Of a DNA stretch of 64,000 nt, positions 31,744-41,055 are shown in pieces. Position 1 is the stretch's first letter. Every line of letters begins with the position of its first letter. Source of the DNA: Pseudodesulfovibrio sp. Its GTDB lineage: Bacteria > Desulfobacterota > Desulfovibrionia > Desulfovibrionales > Desulfovibrionaceae. Below the pieces are notes generated by a model that saw only the letters and a list, made by a program, of their open reading frames with translations, did no database searches and was not told where the DNA came from. The translations under genes were made by a program, and so were the position numbers. The stretch spans positions 1 through 64,000 of the forward strand of contig JAFLJT010000310.1 in the NCBI GenBank assembly GCA_022712855.1, in the 5' to 3' direction.

Positions 31744-33193
31744 AGTATAAAAACTCCTTTTCCACGAAGGAGTTCATGTAGAGAAAGCTGATACACAGAC
31801 ACAGCGTGCACATAAGAACGATCCTCAAACTCGGTTTGAACGAGGAGAATTTCTGATGGGTGTTAGGCAGGGCAAATGTCCAGATAGCTGCGCATGTAGT
31901 GAGCAGTGTGCCGACAATCATGTCGAATGAGCCCATGCCATTGAACAGGATCGATTCCTTGATATTCAGGAATAGCGAAAATTGACCATTGAGCCATGTG
32001 GATGGGAGCAGGCCATTGATACCCATCAGGTCTCGCAACATGAGGGTGGCATCAGCCATGGAACTGGCCCGGAAGAAGCACAAGGATATCGCTGTAACGG
32101 TAAAAGTAAGTACAACACCCAGTACGTGTGGAAGTTTCAAGCCGGTTCGCCGCCATAAATGGTTCAGAATGAGCGCGGCACCGTGAATGCCGCCAAAGAT
32201 GATGAAAGTCCAGGCAGCACCGTGCCACAACCCCGCAATCAGCAGTGTGATGCCTATGGCTGCAAGGGATTTGGTTACAGTAAAAGGTGCCCACGCTCGC
32301 ACGATGGGGGTATAAAGATACGTAGTAATAAAATTGCTGAGTGTAATATGCCAGCGCCGCCAGAAATCGATGATATCACCGGACTTGAACGGGCTGTTGA
32401 AGTTGATTGGAAGTGAAATGTTGAAAAAGAGTGCCGCACCGATGGCCATATCCATATATCCGCCAAAATCGTAGTACAATTGGAATGTGTAGCTGAGGAT
32501 TGCGATGAGAGATTCAACGGTGGAGAGCTGGTTCGGTGCGGAAAATCCACTGTCAGCCAATCGAGCGAAAGTGTCGGCTATGACGGTTTTCTTGAAGAGG
32601 CCCACGGAAAAATAGGCAATGCCTTTCGCGATATTGTCGAAGTTCAACCGTTTATTATCGGTTGATTCGAATTGTGGCATGATTTCTCGATGATGCACGA
32701 TTGGGCCGGCTATGAGTTGTGGAAAGAATGCCACAAAGGTTGCATAGTCTACGAAGCTCCCCGGCTTCACGCTCCCTTCGTAGTTATCTACCAGGAAGGC
32801 GATCTGTTGGAGGGAGAAAAAGCTGATGGCCAATGGAAGAGCCAATCGCTCAAATGTATAGTCGAACCCGATGACGGCACTGGCGTTGGCTAGGAAGAAC
32901 CCGGCATATTTAAAATACCCCAGCAGACCAATATTGAAGAGAAGTCCCAGCATGAGGAATGGCCGTTTGTATTTTGGCTTTTTGACCATGTGCGTTGCTA
33001 TCAGATAATTAATTATGATTGAGCCGACAATAAGCGGTAGGTAACTGATATTCCAGTAAGAATAGAAAAAAAGTGAACAACCGAGAAGCCATAGGCTGGC
33101 AGGCTTCAGGTATCCTCTGGACGTGAGAAGAAAATAGACGCACACGCAGATGGGCAGGAAGAGAAGTATGTATTCGAATGAATTGAATAGCAT
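31733..33193 (-). CDS. MBOAT-family membrane O-acyltransferase (AlgI/DltB-like)
   Basis: 486 residues, about 11 membrane helices. It starts FNSFEYILLFLPICVCVYF, has FFPQLIAGPIVHHREIMPQF (about 160-180), the DFWRRWHITLSNF block with the first conserved His, and LIAGLWHGAAWTFIIFGG with the invariant MBOAT His. In alginate acetylation and teichoic-acid D-alanylation such proteins pass an acyl group across the membrane to an SGNH-type partner, here the overlapping downstream gene. The upstream ACP and FkbH-like genes suggest the acyl donor is an ACP thioester, as in Dlt. Confidence 0.9.
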   Translation of the reverse strand: MLFNSFEYILLFLPICVCVYFLLTSRGYLKPASLWLLGCSLFFYSYWNISYLPLIVGSIIINYLIATHMVKKPKYKRPFLMLGLLFNIGLLGYFKYAGFFLANASAVIGFDYTFERLALPLAISFFSLQQIAFLVDNYEGSVKPGSFVDYATFVAFFPQLIAGPIVHHREIMPQFESTDNKRLNFDNIAKGIAYFSVGLFKKTVIADTFARLADSGFSAPNQLSTVESLIAILSYTFQLYYDFGGYMDMAIGAALFFNISLPINFNSPFKSGDIIDFWRRWHITLSNFITTYLYTPIVRAWAPFTVTKSLAAIGITLLIAGLWHGAAWTFIIFGGIHGAALILNHLWRRTGLKLPHVLGVVLTFTVTAISLCFFRASSMADATLMLRDLMGINGLLPSTWLNGQFSLFLNIKESILFNGMGSFDMIVGTLLTTCAAIWTFALPNTHQKFSSFKPSLRIVLMCTLCLCISFLYMNSFVEKEFLYFDF

Positions 33194-33196
33194 CTT

Positions 33197-33616
33197 CTAA
33201 AGTTCTTCAGGGGTTATCAACTCAATGAGACCAATCCCGTTCACGAAAACAAATGCTACGTGTTTTCTGTTGAGTGTGAGGGATGGAGCTGAGTCAGAAA
33301 TCAGAATATGATTGATATCTGCTTTCGTCATCTTGGCGAGTGTTAATTCGATGCCGTCGCACTCATAACAGATATGATAGACAAGGGCGGCATGTTGTTG
33401 GAGGTAGGCTTGGATTGGGCTTTCTTCTTCGCCCTGAGTTAATACCTCAACATCCGGCATTGACTGATGTCGACAGTAGCACACTTGCACTTTGTGTGCA
33501 GCTTCATACACGCTCTCGCCAACGTCGTAGCCTAAAGCTGAGAGGAAGGCCGTCGCTGCTATTTCATCGCGGCATGCCAATCCTAAGTGGTGCAGGGTCA
33601 GGCCAAGTGTGTTCAT
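33197..33616 (-). CDS. VOC/glyoxalase-fold protein
   Basis: 139 residues from ATG 33616, which overlaps the methyltransferase stop (ATGA). LTLHHLGLACRDEIAATAFLSALGYDVGE is the first beta-alpha-beta-beta-beta module opening, with the metal His (HHLG). Later LVYHICYECDGIE gives the second His, and IGLIELITP ends with the Glu. This is the methylmalonyl-CoA epimerase-like pattern. In an FkbH/ACP cassette it might act on an ACP- or CoA-bound three-carbon acyl unit; the reaction is unknown. Confidence 0.7.
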   Translation of the reverse strand: MNTLGLTLHHLGLACRDEIAATAFLSALGYDVGESVYEAAHKVQVCYCRHQSMPDVEVLTQGEEESPIQAYLQQHAALVYHICYECDGIELTLAKMTKADINHILISDSAPSLTLNRKHVAFVFVNGIGLIELITPEEL

Positions 33617-34587
33617 CTTTTTGGTGTTGGGTTTGCGATGCAAATAAAGCCAAGTGGCATAGTTGGACTGCCCACTAGTGCCGTTCTTTTTTCTATTGTA
33701 TCGAATTCTGTTGGTTTTGTTAATGGAACGACACGCTGTTCACTGATGGTTAATCCCGCACTATTGATTAATTCAATCACCTCTTGGGTGGATTCAAAAA
33801 GGTGAAGATGGTCTACGCTCTCCATTCGTATGGCTGCAGAGAGCAAAGCTGTACCAGATGGCTTGAGAACTCGGCGGATTTCTTTGAGCAGATCCTGTGG
33901 CTGGGGTAAATGTTCAAGAACTTCACAGCATATCGCAGCATCAAGAGTGCCTGAGAGCAGAGGGAGAGGTTCGCGGAAGTCCGCATAATCCAGGGAATAG
34001 TTTTTTTGAGGTATGTCGTATGAATTGAACAGTTTTGTGGCGGCCTTGAGGGCTTCTTCTGCAATGTCGAACCCTATGCCGGTCCTTGCAGGCTTTCCTT
34101 TCAGGCTTTGCCCAAGGTAGAGTCCATGACCACAGCCGAATTCAGCAATCAAACCAGTGCTTGGGAGGTTTGGAAGGAATCTTTGTTCAAAAAAGTTGAA
34201 GAACTCATAGTAGTTTGGGCTTAAAATGAAACACATCAAAAGAGCCGGGACGTAGATGTCTCGATAATACTCACTGTTGGCGTAGACTTCTTTGTGGACG
34301 GCTTCGAAATCAGTGCAAGCATATTCGCCAGTCTTCAAAAAAGTCTGTTGGCGGGTGAGAAATTCTTTGCTGAATTCTAGAAAAGCACAGATTGCGTTGT
34401 TTATTGGGTCTGGCTTGTCTGATAGATCGATAATTTCTTGAATTCTTTGTTCGTTTTGAGCAAGTAGCCTGTCTCCATAGATTTCCAGCATGCTTGTTAC
34501 CAGTGGATGAAGGTAGGGGGCCTGCTCCATCAGACTGTTGAAGACTTTCGCGCTTGATGGGTATTTCTTACTGAGTTCTTTAAACAT
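33613..34587 (-). CDS. SAM-dependent methyltransferase of the acyl cassette
   Basis: 324 residues. A helical N-terminal region (about 1-150) precedes a class I methyltransferase domain: motif I LIAEFGCGHGLYLG (about 167), GIGFDIAEEAL, then AAICCEVLEHLPQPQDLLKEIRRVLKPSGTALLSA. It lies between the ACP and the VOC gene; stop and next start overlap. It could O- or C-methylate an ACP-bound acyl unit made with the FkbH-like enzyme, for example in forming methylglyceryl groups. That assignment is inferred from neighbours. Confidence 0.8.
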   Translation of the reverse strand: MFKELSKKYPSSAKVFNSLMEQAPYLHPLVTSMLEIYGDRLLAQNEQRIQEIIDLSDKPDPINNAICAFLEFSKEFLTRQQTFLKTGEYACTDFEAVHKEVYANSEYYRDIYVPALLMCFILSPNYYEFFNFFEQRFLPNLPSTGLIAEFGCGHGLYLGQSLKGKPARTGIGFDIAEEALKAATKLFNSYDIPQKNYSLDYADFREPLPLLSGTLDAAICCEVLEHLPQPQDLLKEIRRVLKPSGTALLSAAIRMESVDHLHLFESTQEVIELINSAGLTISEQRVVPLTKPTEFDTIEKRTALVGSPTMPLGFICIANPTPKR

Positions 34588-34625
34588 GGATTGTAAATTA
34601 GCTCTAAGTTTGATGAGTTGATTTT

Positions 34626-34865
34626 TTAAGAACGCTTGAGGATGGCATCAACAATATTGCCGATGTTTTTCATGGAGTCTAGGTCGCCGAGACCAAATTT
34701 AAAGTCGAATTCCCGTTCAATGGTCATCATAATGTTAACATTGGCTAAAGAATCCCATTTTTTATAGTCTTTAGCTGAACTGTCACGTGTGAGTTCAATG
34801 TCCGCTTGACCGAGTATGTCTGTCAGAATTTCTTGAATTGCTATTACGATATCATTTTCTTGCAT
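34626..34865 (-). CDS. Acyl carrier protein of the FkbH cassette
   Basis: 79 residues, acidic, four-helix ACP pattern. The phosphopantetheine Ser is in KKWDSLANVNIM (DSL, residue 38). REFDFKFGLGDLDSMKNIG forms helix 3-4. Its start overlaps the stop of the FkbH-like gene by one base (TAATG), so the two are made together. It would carry the glyceryl-type unit loaded by the FkbH-like enzyme. Confidence 0.9.
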   Translation of the reverse strand: MQENDIVIAIQEILTDILGQADIELTRDSSAKDYKKWDSLANVNIMMTIEREFDFKFGLGDLDSMKNIGNIVDAILKRS

Positions 34866-36778
34866 TAACTTACCTTAATATGTGTATTTTTTTGTGAATA
34901 TTCATCAGCAACGTCAAATTGCCAAATGCCATGTCCATTGTCTTCCGTGCGGACAAGGTTGAATCCCAATTGTTCATAAAGAGATGAAACAATCTGGTTT
35001 TTCGGTGTTGGAATGTAGTGACCTATTATTTGAGTCGCTTTTTTCTTCTTGGCCTCGGAAACAAAGGCGTCGAACATGGCTAACTCCATGTCGCGCTTGA
35101 AGACGCGACAACTCATGAGCCATAGATCAATGGTTACTGTTGAATCAAGTTGTTTGCCCAAAATTACTGAAACCAGTCCGTTATCGCCGAATTTGTCAGT
35201 CAGTCGTCCATAAATGTCTATATGATCTGTGCTGTCAGCCACGCTCTGGATTTCCGGAAGGGTATAGCGCCGAGTGGTCAGGTTGAATTGGTTTGTCTTA
35301 TTGGTCAACTGGGTAATTCTATCAAAATATTGTGGAATGAAAAGAGCGATCTCTGCTTCCATTTCAAGAGAGTCTAGGTAATCCCCGTAGTCGGTGTGTG
35401 CAAGTTTTACCTTGTTCCGACGTGCGTTTTCTGAATAATAACGGCTGCGTTTTAGGTCTTCATTGGAAAGATTGATGGATTCAAACAGCCCGGAACGATC
35501 TAAGGCTGCTATATAAGAGGAGACATCTGAGCCGGTCGGTCCGCCTGGTTCGATGACCGCTACATCAGGGAGTTGTTTCTTCACGATCTCCCTTTCGGCC
35601 GGGTTGTCGTCAAAGAAGACAAGGGAGTCGATGCCAATGTTGATGCTGGCTGCGATGTCGGCAATGTTTTCGGATTTTGGAGACCAGTTCGCTTGGATAA
35701 TGGTGAAATCGTCCGGTGAAAGGGCACTGTCAGGGTGATTCAATCCTTCAAGGGCATTGGCCTCTTCATTCTTAGAACAGACTGCGAGAATGACGCCTCG
35801 TTCCTTGAGAGCTTTGGCATACTCCTGAAAGGCCAGGAAGGCTGAAGCCTCAGCTGTCTCTCTGCCGAGGCGAATCCCTTCCACTCCATCGTCGCCGATG
35901 ACGCCACCCCAGAGGGTATTGTCGAGGTCGAGTACAAGGCACTTGCTCGCCTTCCCGAAGATGGTTCGTATCAATCCTGCCAAGCTGTGTGCGAGGCGTG
36001 GAATCGCATCGAGGCCCGGCGAACATTTGTAGGCGAACCACGATGAAGGGTCGTGCCAGCTACTTAGACCGACTTCAGCAGCGAGCCTGTCTATATCCTG
36101 AATGATGAGTCCCGGACGCTGTTCTATGGCTCGGGCAAAATGCTGATTTAACTCTCTCACGAAGTGGGTAAGGCCGCGTGGGTCACTGCCGTCCAGATTC
36201 CCGAGTGTTCTGTGAGGCGGCGGATCGAAATTGTTTTGGATGATGGTACAGCCGTATTTGTTTTCGATCGTGTCCCAAAGTGTTGCGAAAGACTGCACTG
36301 TCTCGGAGACAAGGTCGTCAACATCTTGCCGAGTAGAGTGGATGGACGGCTGCCTTTTGATGTTGCGAACTGTTGTGTGCAGATAAATGATATCTGGTTT
36401 GAATGCATCCAGTTCTGGGCTGCCAAACATGATATCTTCATAATACTGATTGAATTCGGATTGATGGAATTCTGGCAAAATGCCGCAATTGAGTAGATAC
36501 AGCTCCAGCATCCCCACAAGTTCAGAGGTGGTGGAACCGCCGAGGATGGCAATCCGTTTTTTTAGCAGGTTAGGCTGGCCCGATAATTTTTTTTGTAGCT
36601 GACGCTTGAGCCTGCCGATTTTTGGGTCGGGCGGGCGGCAGAAGAGCTGCAATGGGGTTGGATAATCCGTACTCTGGCTCACGCTATTTACTGCTAGTTG
36701 ATAGTGTTTATTGGTGGGTTTGAAAAACGTCAAAAAATGATTTTTTAAATAATTAGTAGGCACAGTAGTCTTTGTCAA
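34865..36778 (-). CDS. FkbH-like HAD-superfamily protein
   Basis: 637 residues. The N-terminal third includes RIAILGGSTTSELVGMLELY, an SGNH-like strand. The HAD core starts KCLVLDLDNTLWGGVIGDDG (about 281-300) with the nucleophile Asp, continues ILAVCSKNE and SLVFFDDNPAEREIV, and the C-terminal domain is GNAT-like (YTLPEIQSVADSTDHIDIYG ... FGDNGLVSVIL). This is the IIIC-type FkbH family, which loads a glyceryl unit from 1,3-bisphosphoglycerate onto an ACP. The start is uncertain: TTG at 36778 has no clear site. First gene of the six-gene acyl cassette. Confidence 0.88.
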   Translation of the reverse strand: MTKTTVPTNYLKNHFLTFFKPTNKHYQLAVNSVSQSTDYPTPLQLFCRPPDPKIGRLKRQLQKKLSGQPNLLKKRIAILGGSTTSELVGMLELYLLNCGILPEFHQSEFNQYYEDIMFGSPELDAFKPDIIYLHTTVRNIKRQPSIHSTRQDVDDLVSETVQSFATLWDTIENKYGCTIIQNNFDPPPHRTLGNLDGSDPRGLTHFVRELNQHFARAIEQRPGLIIQDIDRLAAEVGLSSWHDPSSWFAYKCSPGLDAIPRLAHSLAGLIRTIFGKASKCLVLDLDNTLWGGVIGDDGVEGIRLGRETAEASAFLAFQEYAKALKERGVILAVCSKNEEANALEGLNHPDSALSPDDFTIIQANWSPKSENIADIAASINIGIDSLVFFDDNPAEREIVKKQLPDVAVIEPGGPTGSDVSSYIAALDRSGLFESINLSNEDLKRSRYYSENARRNKVKLAHTDYGDYLDSLEMEAEIALFIPQYFDRITQLTNKTNQFNLTTRRYTLPEIQSVADSTDHIDIYGRLTDKFGDNGLVSVILGKQLDSTVTIDLWLMSCRVFKRDMELAMFDAFVSEAKKKKATQIIGHYIPTPKNQIVSSLYEQLGFNLVRTEDNGHGIWQFDVADEYSQKNTHIKVS

Positions 36779-37071
36779 GGAGAGTGGGTGGTGAGGCTTT
36801 TATTATAGCCTATATTCACCTTGACCAGCAAGCAAAGTGCCTATCAAGGGGGCAGATAATTCCACTCCCTCTGGGGTCGTTTTTTCCATTATTTTCAATT
36901 TTAACTCAGATTGTCTTCGTGGATCAATGTGTCTTTTAGCTCTTTCAGTTTACATTCACCGTAGTACCAAGTCGTTTTTGTCAATCCTTGATGTCTTAAG
37001 CGTTGATGGTGATGGTTTTGTAGTCTGACAAAAGTCTTGAATAGATCGAGAGATAGCCGTACATACTTTGT
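36779..37071. promoter_or_regulatory. Divergent intergenic region, FkbH cassette and galE
   Basis: 293 bases between two divergent gene starts. Promoters of both should lie here. I see no striking dyad or terminator. Confidence 0.35.
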
Positions 37072-38094
37072 ATGAAAATTCGCAAGGTTCTTGTAACAGG
37101 CGGGGCTGGGTACATAGGGACTCATTGCTGCGTCGAGCTTCTTCAGAGTGGATATGATGTTGTCTGTGCAGACAATTTTTCCAACAGTTCTGCCATAGCT
37201 ATAGAGCGAGTTGAGCAGATAACAGGTATGAAGGTTACTTACAGAGAAACGGACTTGTGCGATAAGGCCGAGGTCCGGGCACTGTTCGATGAATACGTTT
37301 TCGATGGAGCGATTCATTTTGCTGGGCATAAGGCGGTGGGCGAATCCATCGAACAACCTTTGCGTTATTACGGCAACAATCTTCTCAGCTTAATCACTCT
37401 GTGCGAAGTTCTGGCTGAGAACCGCTGCAAGAACGTGGTGTTTAGTTCTTCGGCTGCAGTATACAGCTCAATAAACAAGCCCCCCTATGATGAAGAAGAC
37501 TCCATCGATCCGTGCAACCCGTATGGGCGCACGAAGGTCATGATAGAGACCATATTGCATGATCTGCATGCATCGGATCCGGATTGGAACATATCCATCC
37601 TACGTTATTTCAACCCGGTGGGGGCACACCCGTCAGGACTTATCGGTGAAGACCCATCAGGAACTCCGAACAACCTGATGCCGTACATTGCCCAGGTTGC
37701 TATTGGCCGTCTTGCCGAACTCAAGGTCTTTGGGGATGATTACGATACGCCGGATGGCTCTTGTGTCCGCGATTTCATTCATGTGGTGGACCTTGCAAAG
37801 GGGCATTTGGCTGCACTCAGGAAGCTTGAGGACAGGCCCGGTTGCATGACGCACAACATTGGCACAGGCCATGGAATCAGCGTACTTGAGTTGATTGAGG
37901 CGTTTAAACGGGGCAGCGGAGTTTCTGTACCGTATTCCATAGCCCCACGTCGTGCTGGAGATATGCCCGTTAACTTCGCGGCTACGGACAAGGCGCTAAA
38001 AGAGTTGGGCTGGAAAGCGGAGCTTGGGCTCGATGAGATGGTGCGTGACACCTGGAATTGGCAAACGAAAAATCCGACAGGATACCAAGACTAG
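37072..38094 (+). CDS. galE: UDP-glucose 4-epimerase
   Basis: 340 residues, the usual GalE length. NAD-binding GGAGYIGTH (about 10-18), FAGHKAVGES, the active-site SSSAAVYS, and PYGRTKVMIE with the Tyr-x-x-x-Lys pair, then RYFNPVGAHPSGLIGEDP and RDFIHVVDLAKGH. It interconverts UDP-Glc and UDP-Gal, or the GlcNAc/GalNAc pair, feeding glycan assembly. It is followed by the aminotransferase gene on the same strand after 55 bases. Confidence 0.93.
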   Translation: MKIRKVLVTGGAGYIGTHCCVELLQSGYDVVCADNFSNSSAIAIERVEQITGMKVTYRETDLCDKAEVRALFDEYVFDGAIHFAGHKAVGESIEQPLRYYGNNLLSLITLCEVLAENRCKNVVFSSSAAVYSSINKPPYDEEDSIDPCNPYGRTKVMIETILHDLHASDPDWNISILRYFNPVGAHPSGLIGEDPSGTPNNLMPYIAQVAIGRLAELKVFGDDYDTPDGSCVRDFIHVVDLAKGHLAALRKLEDRPGCMTHNIGTGHGISVLELIEAFKRGSGVSVPYSIAPRRAGDMPVNFAATDKALKELGWKAELGLDEMVRDTWNWQTKNPTGYQD

Positions 38095-38149
38095 ATACGT
38101 CCACAGTGGAGTTCTTCCACTGGTTATTTATTTGAGAAGGAAAGTTCCA

Positions 38150-39307
38150 ATGCGTGACTGGAAAGCAATCGCTTCGTTCGTTCGACAGCTGTATGCGACT
38201 GAGGATGACTTTATTGCCCTGCACGAGCCAGGATTTGTCGGCAATGAGAAGGCATACCTTGAGCAGTGCATCGATTCCGGGTTTGTGTCCAGTGTAGGGA
38301 AATTTGTGGACCGGTTCGAGGATGCGGTTGGTGAGTATTGTGATTGTCGAGGCGTAGCTGTGGTCAACGGCACTGCCGCTCTGCATGCCGCCTTACATGT
38401 GGTTGGTGTTGAGGGCGGTGATGAGGTCATCACGCAGGGGCTTTCCTTTGTTGCTACGCCGAACTCCATCAAGATGGCTGGTGGGAATCCTGTGTTTCTG
38501 GATTGCGACATGGACACCATGGGCCTGTCGCCAATTGCTCTGGATGCGTACCTTGGAACTCATGCGATCCTCAAGAGCGATGGATCTTATAACCGGAAGA
38601 CTGGTCAGCGAATCGCGGCGTGTGTTCCGGTACATATTTTTGGTCATGCCTGCCGTATCGAAGAAATCTGTGAAATCTGTGATCAGTGGAAGATTCCAGT
38701 GGTTGAGGATGCTGCCGAAGCTATCGGCAGTACTTACAACGGGAAGGCTCTGGGAACCTTTGGTGCCATGGGGGTCCTGAGTTTCAATGGGAACAAGATC
38801 ATCACCACGGGCGGTGGGGGCATGATTTTGAGCCAGGATACGGCATTGGCAGACAAGGCAAAACACCTGACCACCACGGCAAAGTCCGTTCATGCCTGGG
38901 AGTTCAGTCACGATGCTATGGCGTGGAATTATCGGATGCCCAATGTCAATGCGGCACTCGGCCTGGCTCAATTTGAGCAGCTGGGAGATATCCTTGCGGA
39001 CAAGCGTGAAATTTCCAAAGCATATTTGGAGTTCTTTGGAGCACGGGATGAGCGGTTTGTGGTAGCCATGGAGGGATGTGAATCCAACTATTGGCTCAAC
39101 GCCATTGAAGTTGCTGACAGGGAAGTGCGTGATTCGATGTTGCAGTATCTCAATGACAACAAGGTCATGGCGCGCCCTCTTTGGGTTCCCATGCCGGATT
39201 TGCCCATGTATAGGGATTGCTATTGTGACACATTTGAGAACGGACGATATCTTGCCGACCGCATCGTAAATCTACCCAGTGGTGCCAGGTTTTCGAAAAG
39301 CGATTAA
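38150..39307 (+). CDS. legC: DegT/DnrJ-type sugar aminotransferase, LegC-like
   Basis: 385 residues from ATG 38150 (AAGGAAAG upstream; the longer frame is a shadow). PLP-fold marks: VNGTAALHAALHVVGVEGGDEVI, VVEDAAEAIGSTYNGKALGTFG, and the PLP-Lys in LSFNGNKIITTGGGGM. The extended N-terminus (ASFVRQLYATEDDFIALHEP) is typical of LegC, which makes the 4-amino group of GDP-linked bacillosamine-type sugars in legionaminic acid synthesis. The rest of the pathway (LegB, LegI, LegG, PtmE, LegF) lies 10 kb away on the same strand. Perosamine synthase is the main alternative. Confidence 0.82.
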   Translation: MRDWKAIASFVRQLYATEDDFIALHEPGFVGNEKAYLEQCIDSGFVSSVGKFVDRFEDAVGEYCDCRGVAVVNGTAALHAALHVVGVEGGDEVITQGLSFVATPNSIKMAGGNPVFLDCDMDTMGLSPIALDAYLGTHAILKSDGSYNRKTGQRIAACVPVHIFGHACRIEEICEICDQWKIPVVEDAAEAIGSTYNGKALGTFGAMGVLSFNGNKIITTGGGGMILSQDTALADKAKHLTTTAKSVHAWEFSHDAMAWNYRMPNVNAALGLAQFEQLGDILADKREISKAYLEFFGARDERFVVAMEGCESNYWLNAIEVADREVRDSMLQYLNDNKVMARPLWVPMPDLPMYRDCYCDTFENGRYLADRIVNLPSGARFSKSD

Positions 39308-39317
39308 CTCTCGGAGA

Positions 39318-39938
39318 TCATTTGCGTGATTTGATTTTTTTGGCAGGGACTCCACCTACCACAAAGTAGGGCTCCACATCTTTTGTGACCACTGCCCCTG
39401 CTCCGACAATGCAACCGCGGCCTAGAGTTACACCTTGGGTTATCACCGCGTTGGCACCAATCCATACATCGTCTTCAATGGTTATGGGTTTGAAGGTCAA
39501 CCCTTGTTCGGCAATGGGGATATCGGTTCGGTCGTAATTATGTGTGGCTGTTTCAATGACCACATTGGGGCCAATCGTAACGTGGTCGCCCATTGAGAAT
39601 ACGCCTTTCGGTCCGGATGTTATGCGAACGTTCTTGTTCAGAAAACAATTGTTGCCGATGGTCAACGGCGCATCCAGGCAGTTGAAGGTGCAGAGTGATT
39701 CGATCAGGGTTCCGGTGCCGATGGAAAGATTTCTGATGCCGAGAATCTGTACCCTTGGCTCTATCTGAAAGTCTGCACCACTGCGCAGGCGACATCTGTA
39801 TATTTTTCGGCGTAGAACTATTCCGAGTTCTCCCTGTATGTTTTCTAAGATCGTGTAGACGAATCGGTTGAAAAACTGGGAGAGCGTATTCATGAAAGAA
39901 GATATTCCTGCTGTCGCGCATTGTGTTTTGTTATCCAT
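39318..39938 (-). CDS. Hexapeptide-repeat O-acetyltransferase
   Basis: 206 residues. A left-handed beta-helix runs from about 70 to 195 with [16 protein letters not shown], the loop His in [14 protein letters not shown], then [35 protein letters not shown] and the end [11 protein letters not shown]. The N-terminal 60 residues are helical. It is typical of the WbbJ/maltose-acetyltransferase group that acetylates sugars in glycan loci. Last gene of the asparagine synthase/GT4 minus-strand block. It might supply the missing LegH-type N-acetylation, but it lacks the Rossmann part of PglD-like enzymes. Confidence 0.85.
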   Translation of the reverse strand: MDNKTQCATAGISSFMNTLSQFFNRFVYTILENIQGELGIVLRRKIYRCRLRSGADFQIEPRVQILGIRNLSIGTGTLIESLCTFNCLDAPLTIGNNCFLNKNVRITSGPKGVFSMGDHVTIGPNVVIETATHNYDRTDIPIAEQGLTFKPITIEDDVWIGANAVITQGVTLGRGCIVGAGAVVTKDVEPYFVVGGVPAKKIKSRK

Positions 39939-39956
39939 CAGAGCCTCTTTATCGCT

Positions 39957-41054
39957 TTAATTGCTTGTGACATCGTCGAGCAGGTTTTGCCATGTATTCA
40001 AAACGGTCTGTAATGAAAAACGTTCTACTACGTCGGGGGCTTTACTGGCAAATTGCATGAGTTGGTCGGGATCTCCCATGAGTCTATCCATGTTTTTCAC
40101 CAGTTGCTCGACCGAGTTGGCCGTGACAAGGAAGCCGTCCGTTCCGTGACGGATGATGTCTGCAGGGCCACTGGGGCAGTCGAAAGCCACTGCAGGCAGG
40201 CCGAGGGCCATAGCCTCCCCGAGAATGTTCGGAAATCCTTCTGCCAGAGAGGGGAGTATGAAAAGGTCTCCCTGAACCATGTGCTTGTTGAGATTTTCCA
40301 CGTTGCCGGGGAGGGTTATTCGGGTGTTGAGGCCCTTGTTGGTCACGAGTTCTTCTAGGTTCTTCCGCTGTTCCCCTTCGCCATATATGACCAGATCCCA
40401 GTTCGGGTGAGTATTGACCAGGGTCGAAAATGCCTCGATCAGGATATCGAATCCCTTGCGAGTGCACAGGGTGCCAGCTGCCACGGCTGTTCTTCTTTCT
40501 GAAGGTTCTCTGGTTGGCGAAATGTTCGGAGGTAATACGGGGTTGGGGATGACCACAACCGGGACATCGAAATGCTCGGTGCACCAGGCACCACCATCTT
40601 TGGTTTGGAGAACAAGGGAAGAGAGCCATGGATAGACATGGATCCGGAGTTGCTGCCATCCTCTACCGATGTTGTAGGCCGCAGGATGTATCCTCTCAGA
40701 TCCGATTGCGGGAATGCCAAGCCCTTTGCAGGCTATGGCTGTCATGACATTTAGTTGTCCCTGAAAGCTGATGACAACGTCCGGCGCTATGCGTTTGATG
40801 GTGCGGCGTAGCGTCCAGATGGATTTGAGAATCCCGGCAATTGCTCCTAGCTTGTTGGATGCCGGTCTGTTCAAATTGAGCTGTTCCACAACAACAGTTT
40901 TATTGATGTTAAAGGCTATAGAGGCATCGGCACGCTCTAGCGTGAGTAAAGTAACACGGTGTCCGTTTTCCACAAGACCATTGACGAGAACAGATGCGGC
41001 TCGTTCGATGCCGCCCCGGTTTGCCATGGATGTGTTGATGAAGACGATGTGCAC
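39957..41054 (-). CDS. GT4-family glycosyltransferase 1
   Basis: 365 residues, GT-B fold. It begins IVFINTSMANRGGIERAASVLVNGL; a donor-binding part has VAAGTLCTRKGFDILIEAF, VIYGEGEQRKNLEEL and LPSLAEGFPNILGEAMALGLPAVAFDCPSGPADII with the E-x7-E region. It retains the donor sugar anomer, as GT4 enzymes do. It is closely related to the adjacent upstream gene (same CPSGPA-x-II block), a tandem duplication with changed specificity. Substrates unknown. Confidence 0.88.
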   Translation of the reverse strand: MHIVFINTSMANRGGIERAASVLVNGLVENGHRVTLLTLERADASIAFNINKTVVVEQLNLNRPASNKLGAIAGILKSIWTLRRTIKRIAPDVVISFQGQLNVMTAIACKGLGIPAIGSERIHPAAYNIGRGWQQLRIHVYPWLSSLVLQTKDGGAWCTEHFDVPVVVIPNPVLPPNISPTREPSERRTAVAAGTLCTRKGFDILIEAFSTLVNTHPNWDLVIYGEGEQRKNLEELVTNKGLNTRITLPGNVENLNKHMVQGDLFILPSLAEGFPNILGEAMALGLPAVAFDCPSGPADIIRHGTDGFLVTANSVEQLVKNMDRLMGDPDQLMQFASKAPDVVERFSLQTVLNTWQNLLDDVTSN

Positions 41055-41055
41055 G

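Noticed and set aside
36901..37356. 151-residue minus-strand frame over the galE start
   Set aside because: It overlaps the well-supported galE N-terminus on the other strand and has no family features or ribosome binding site.
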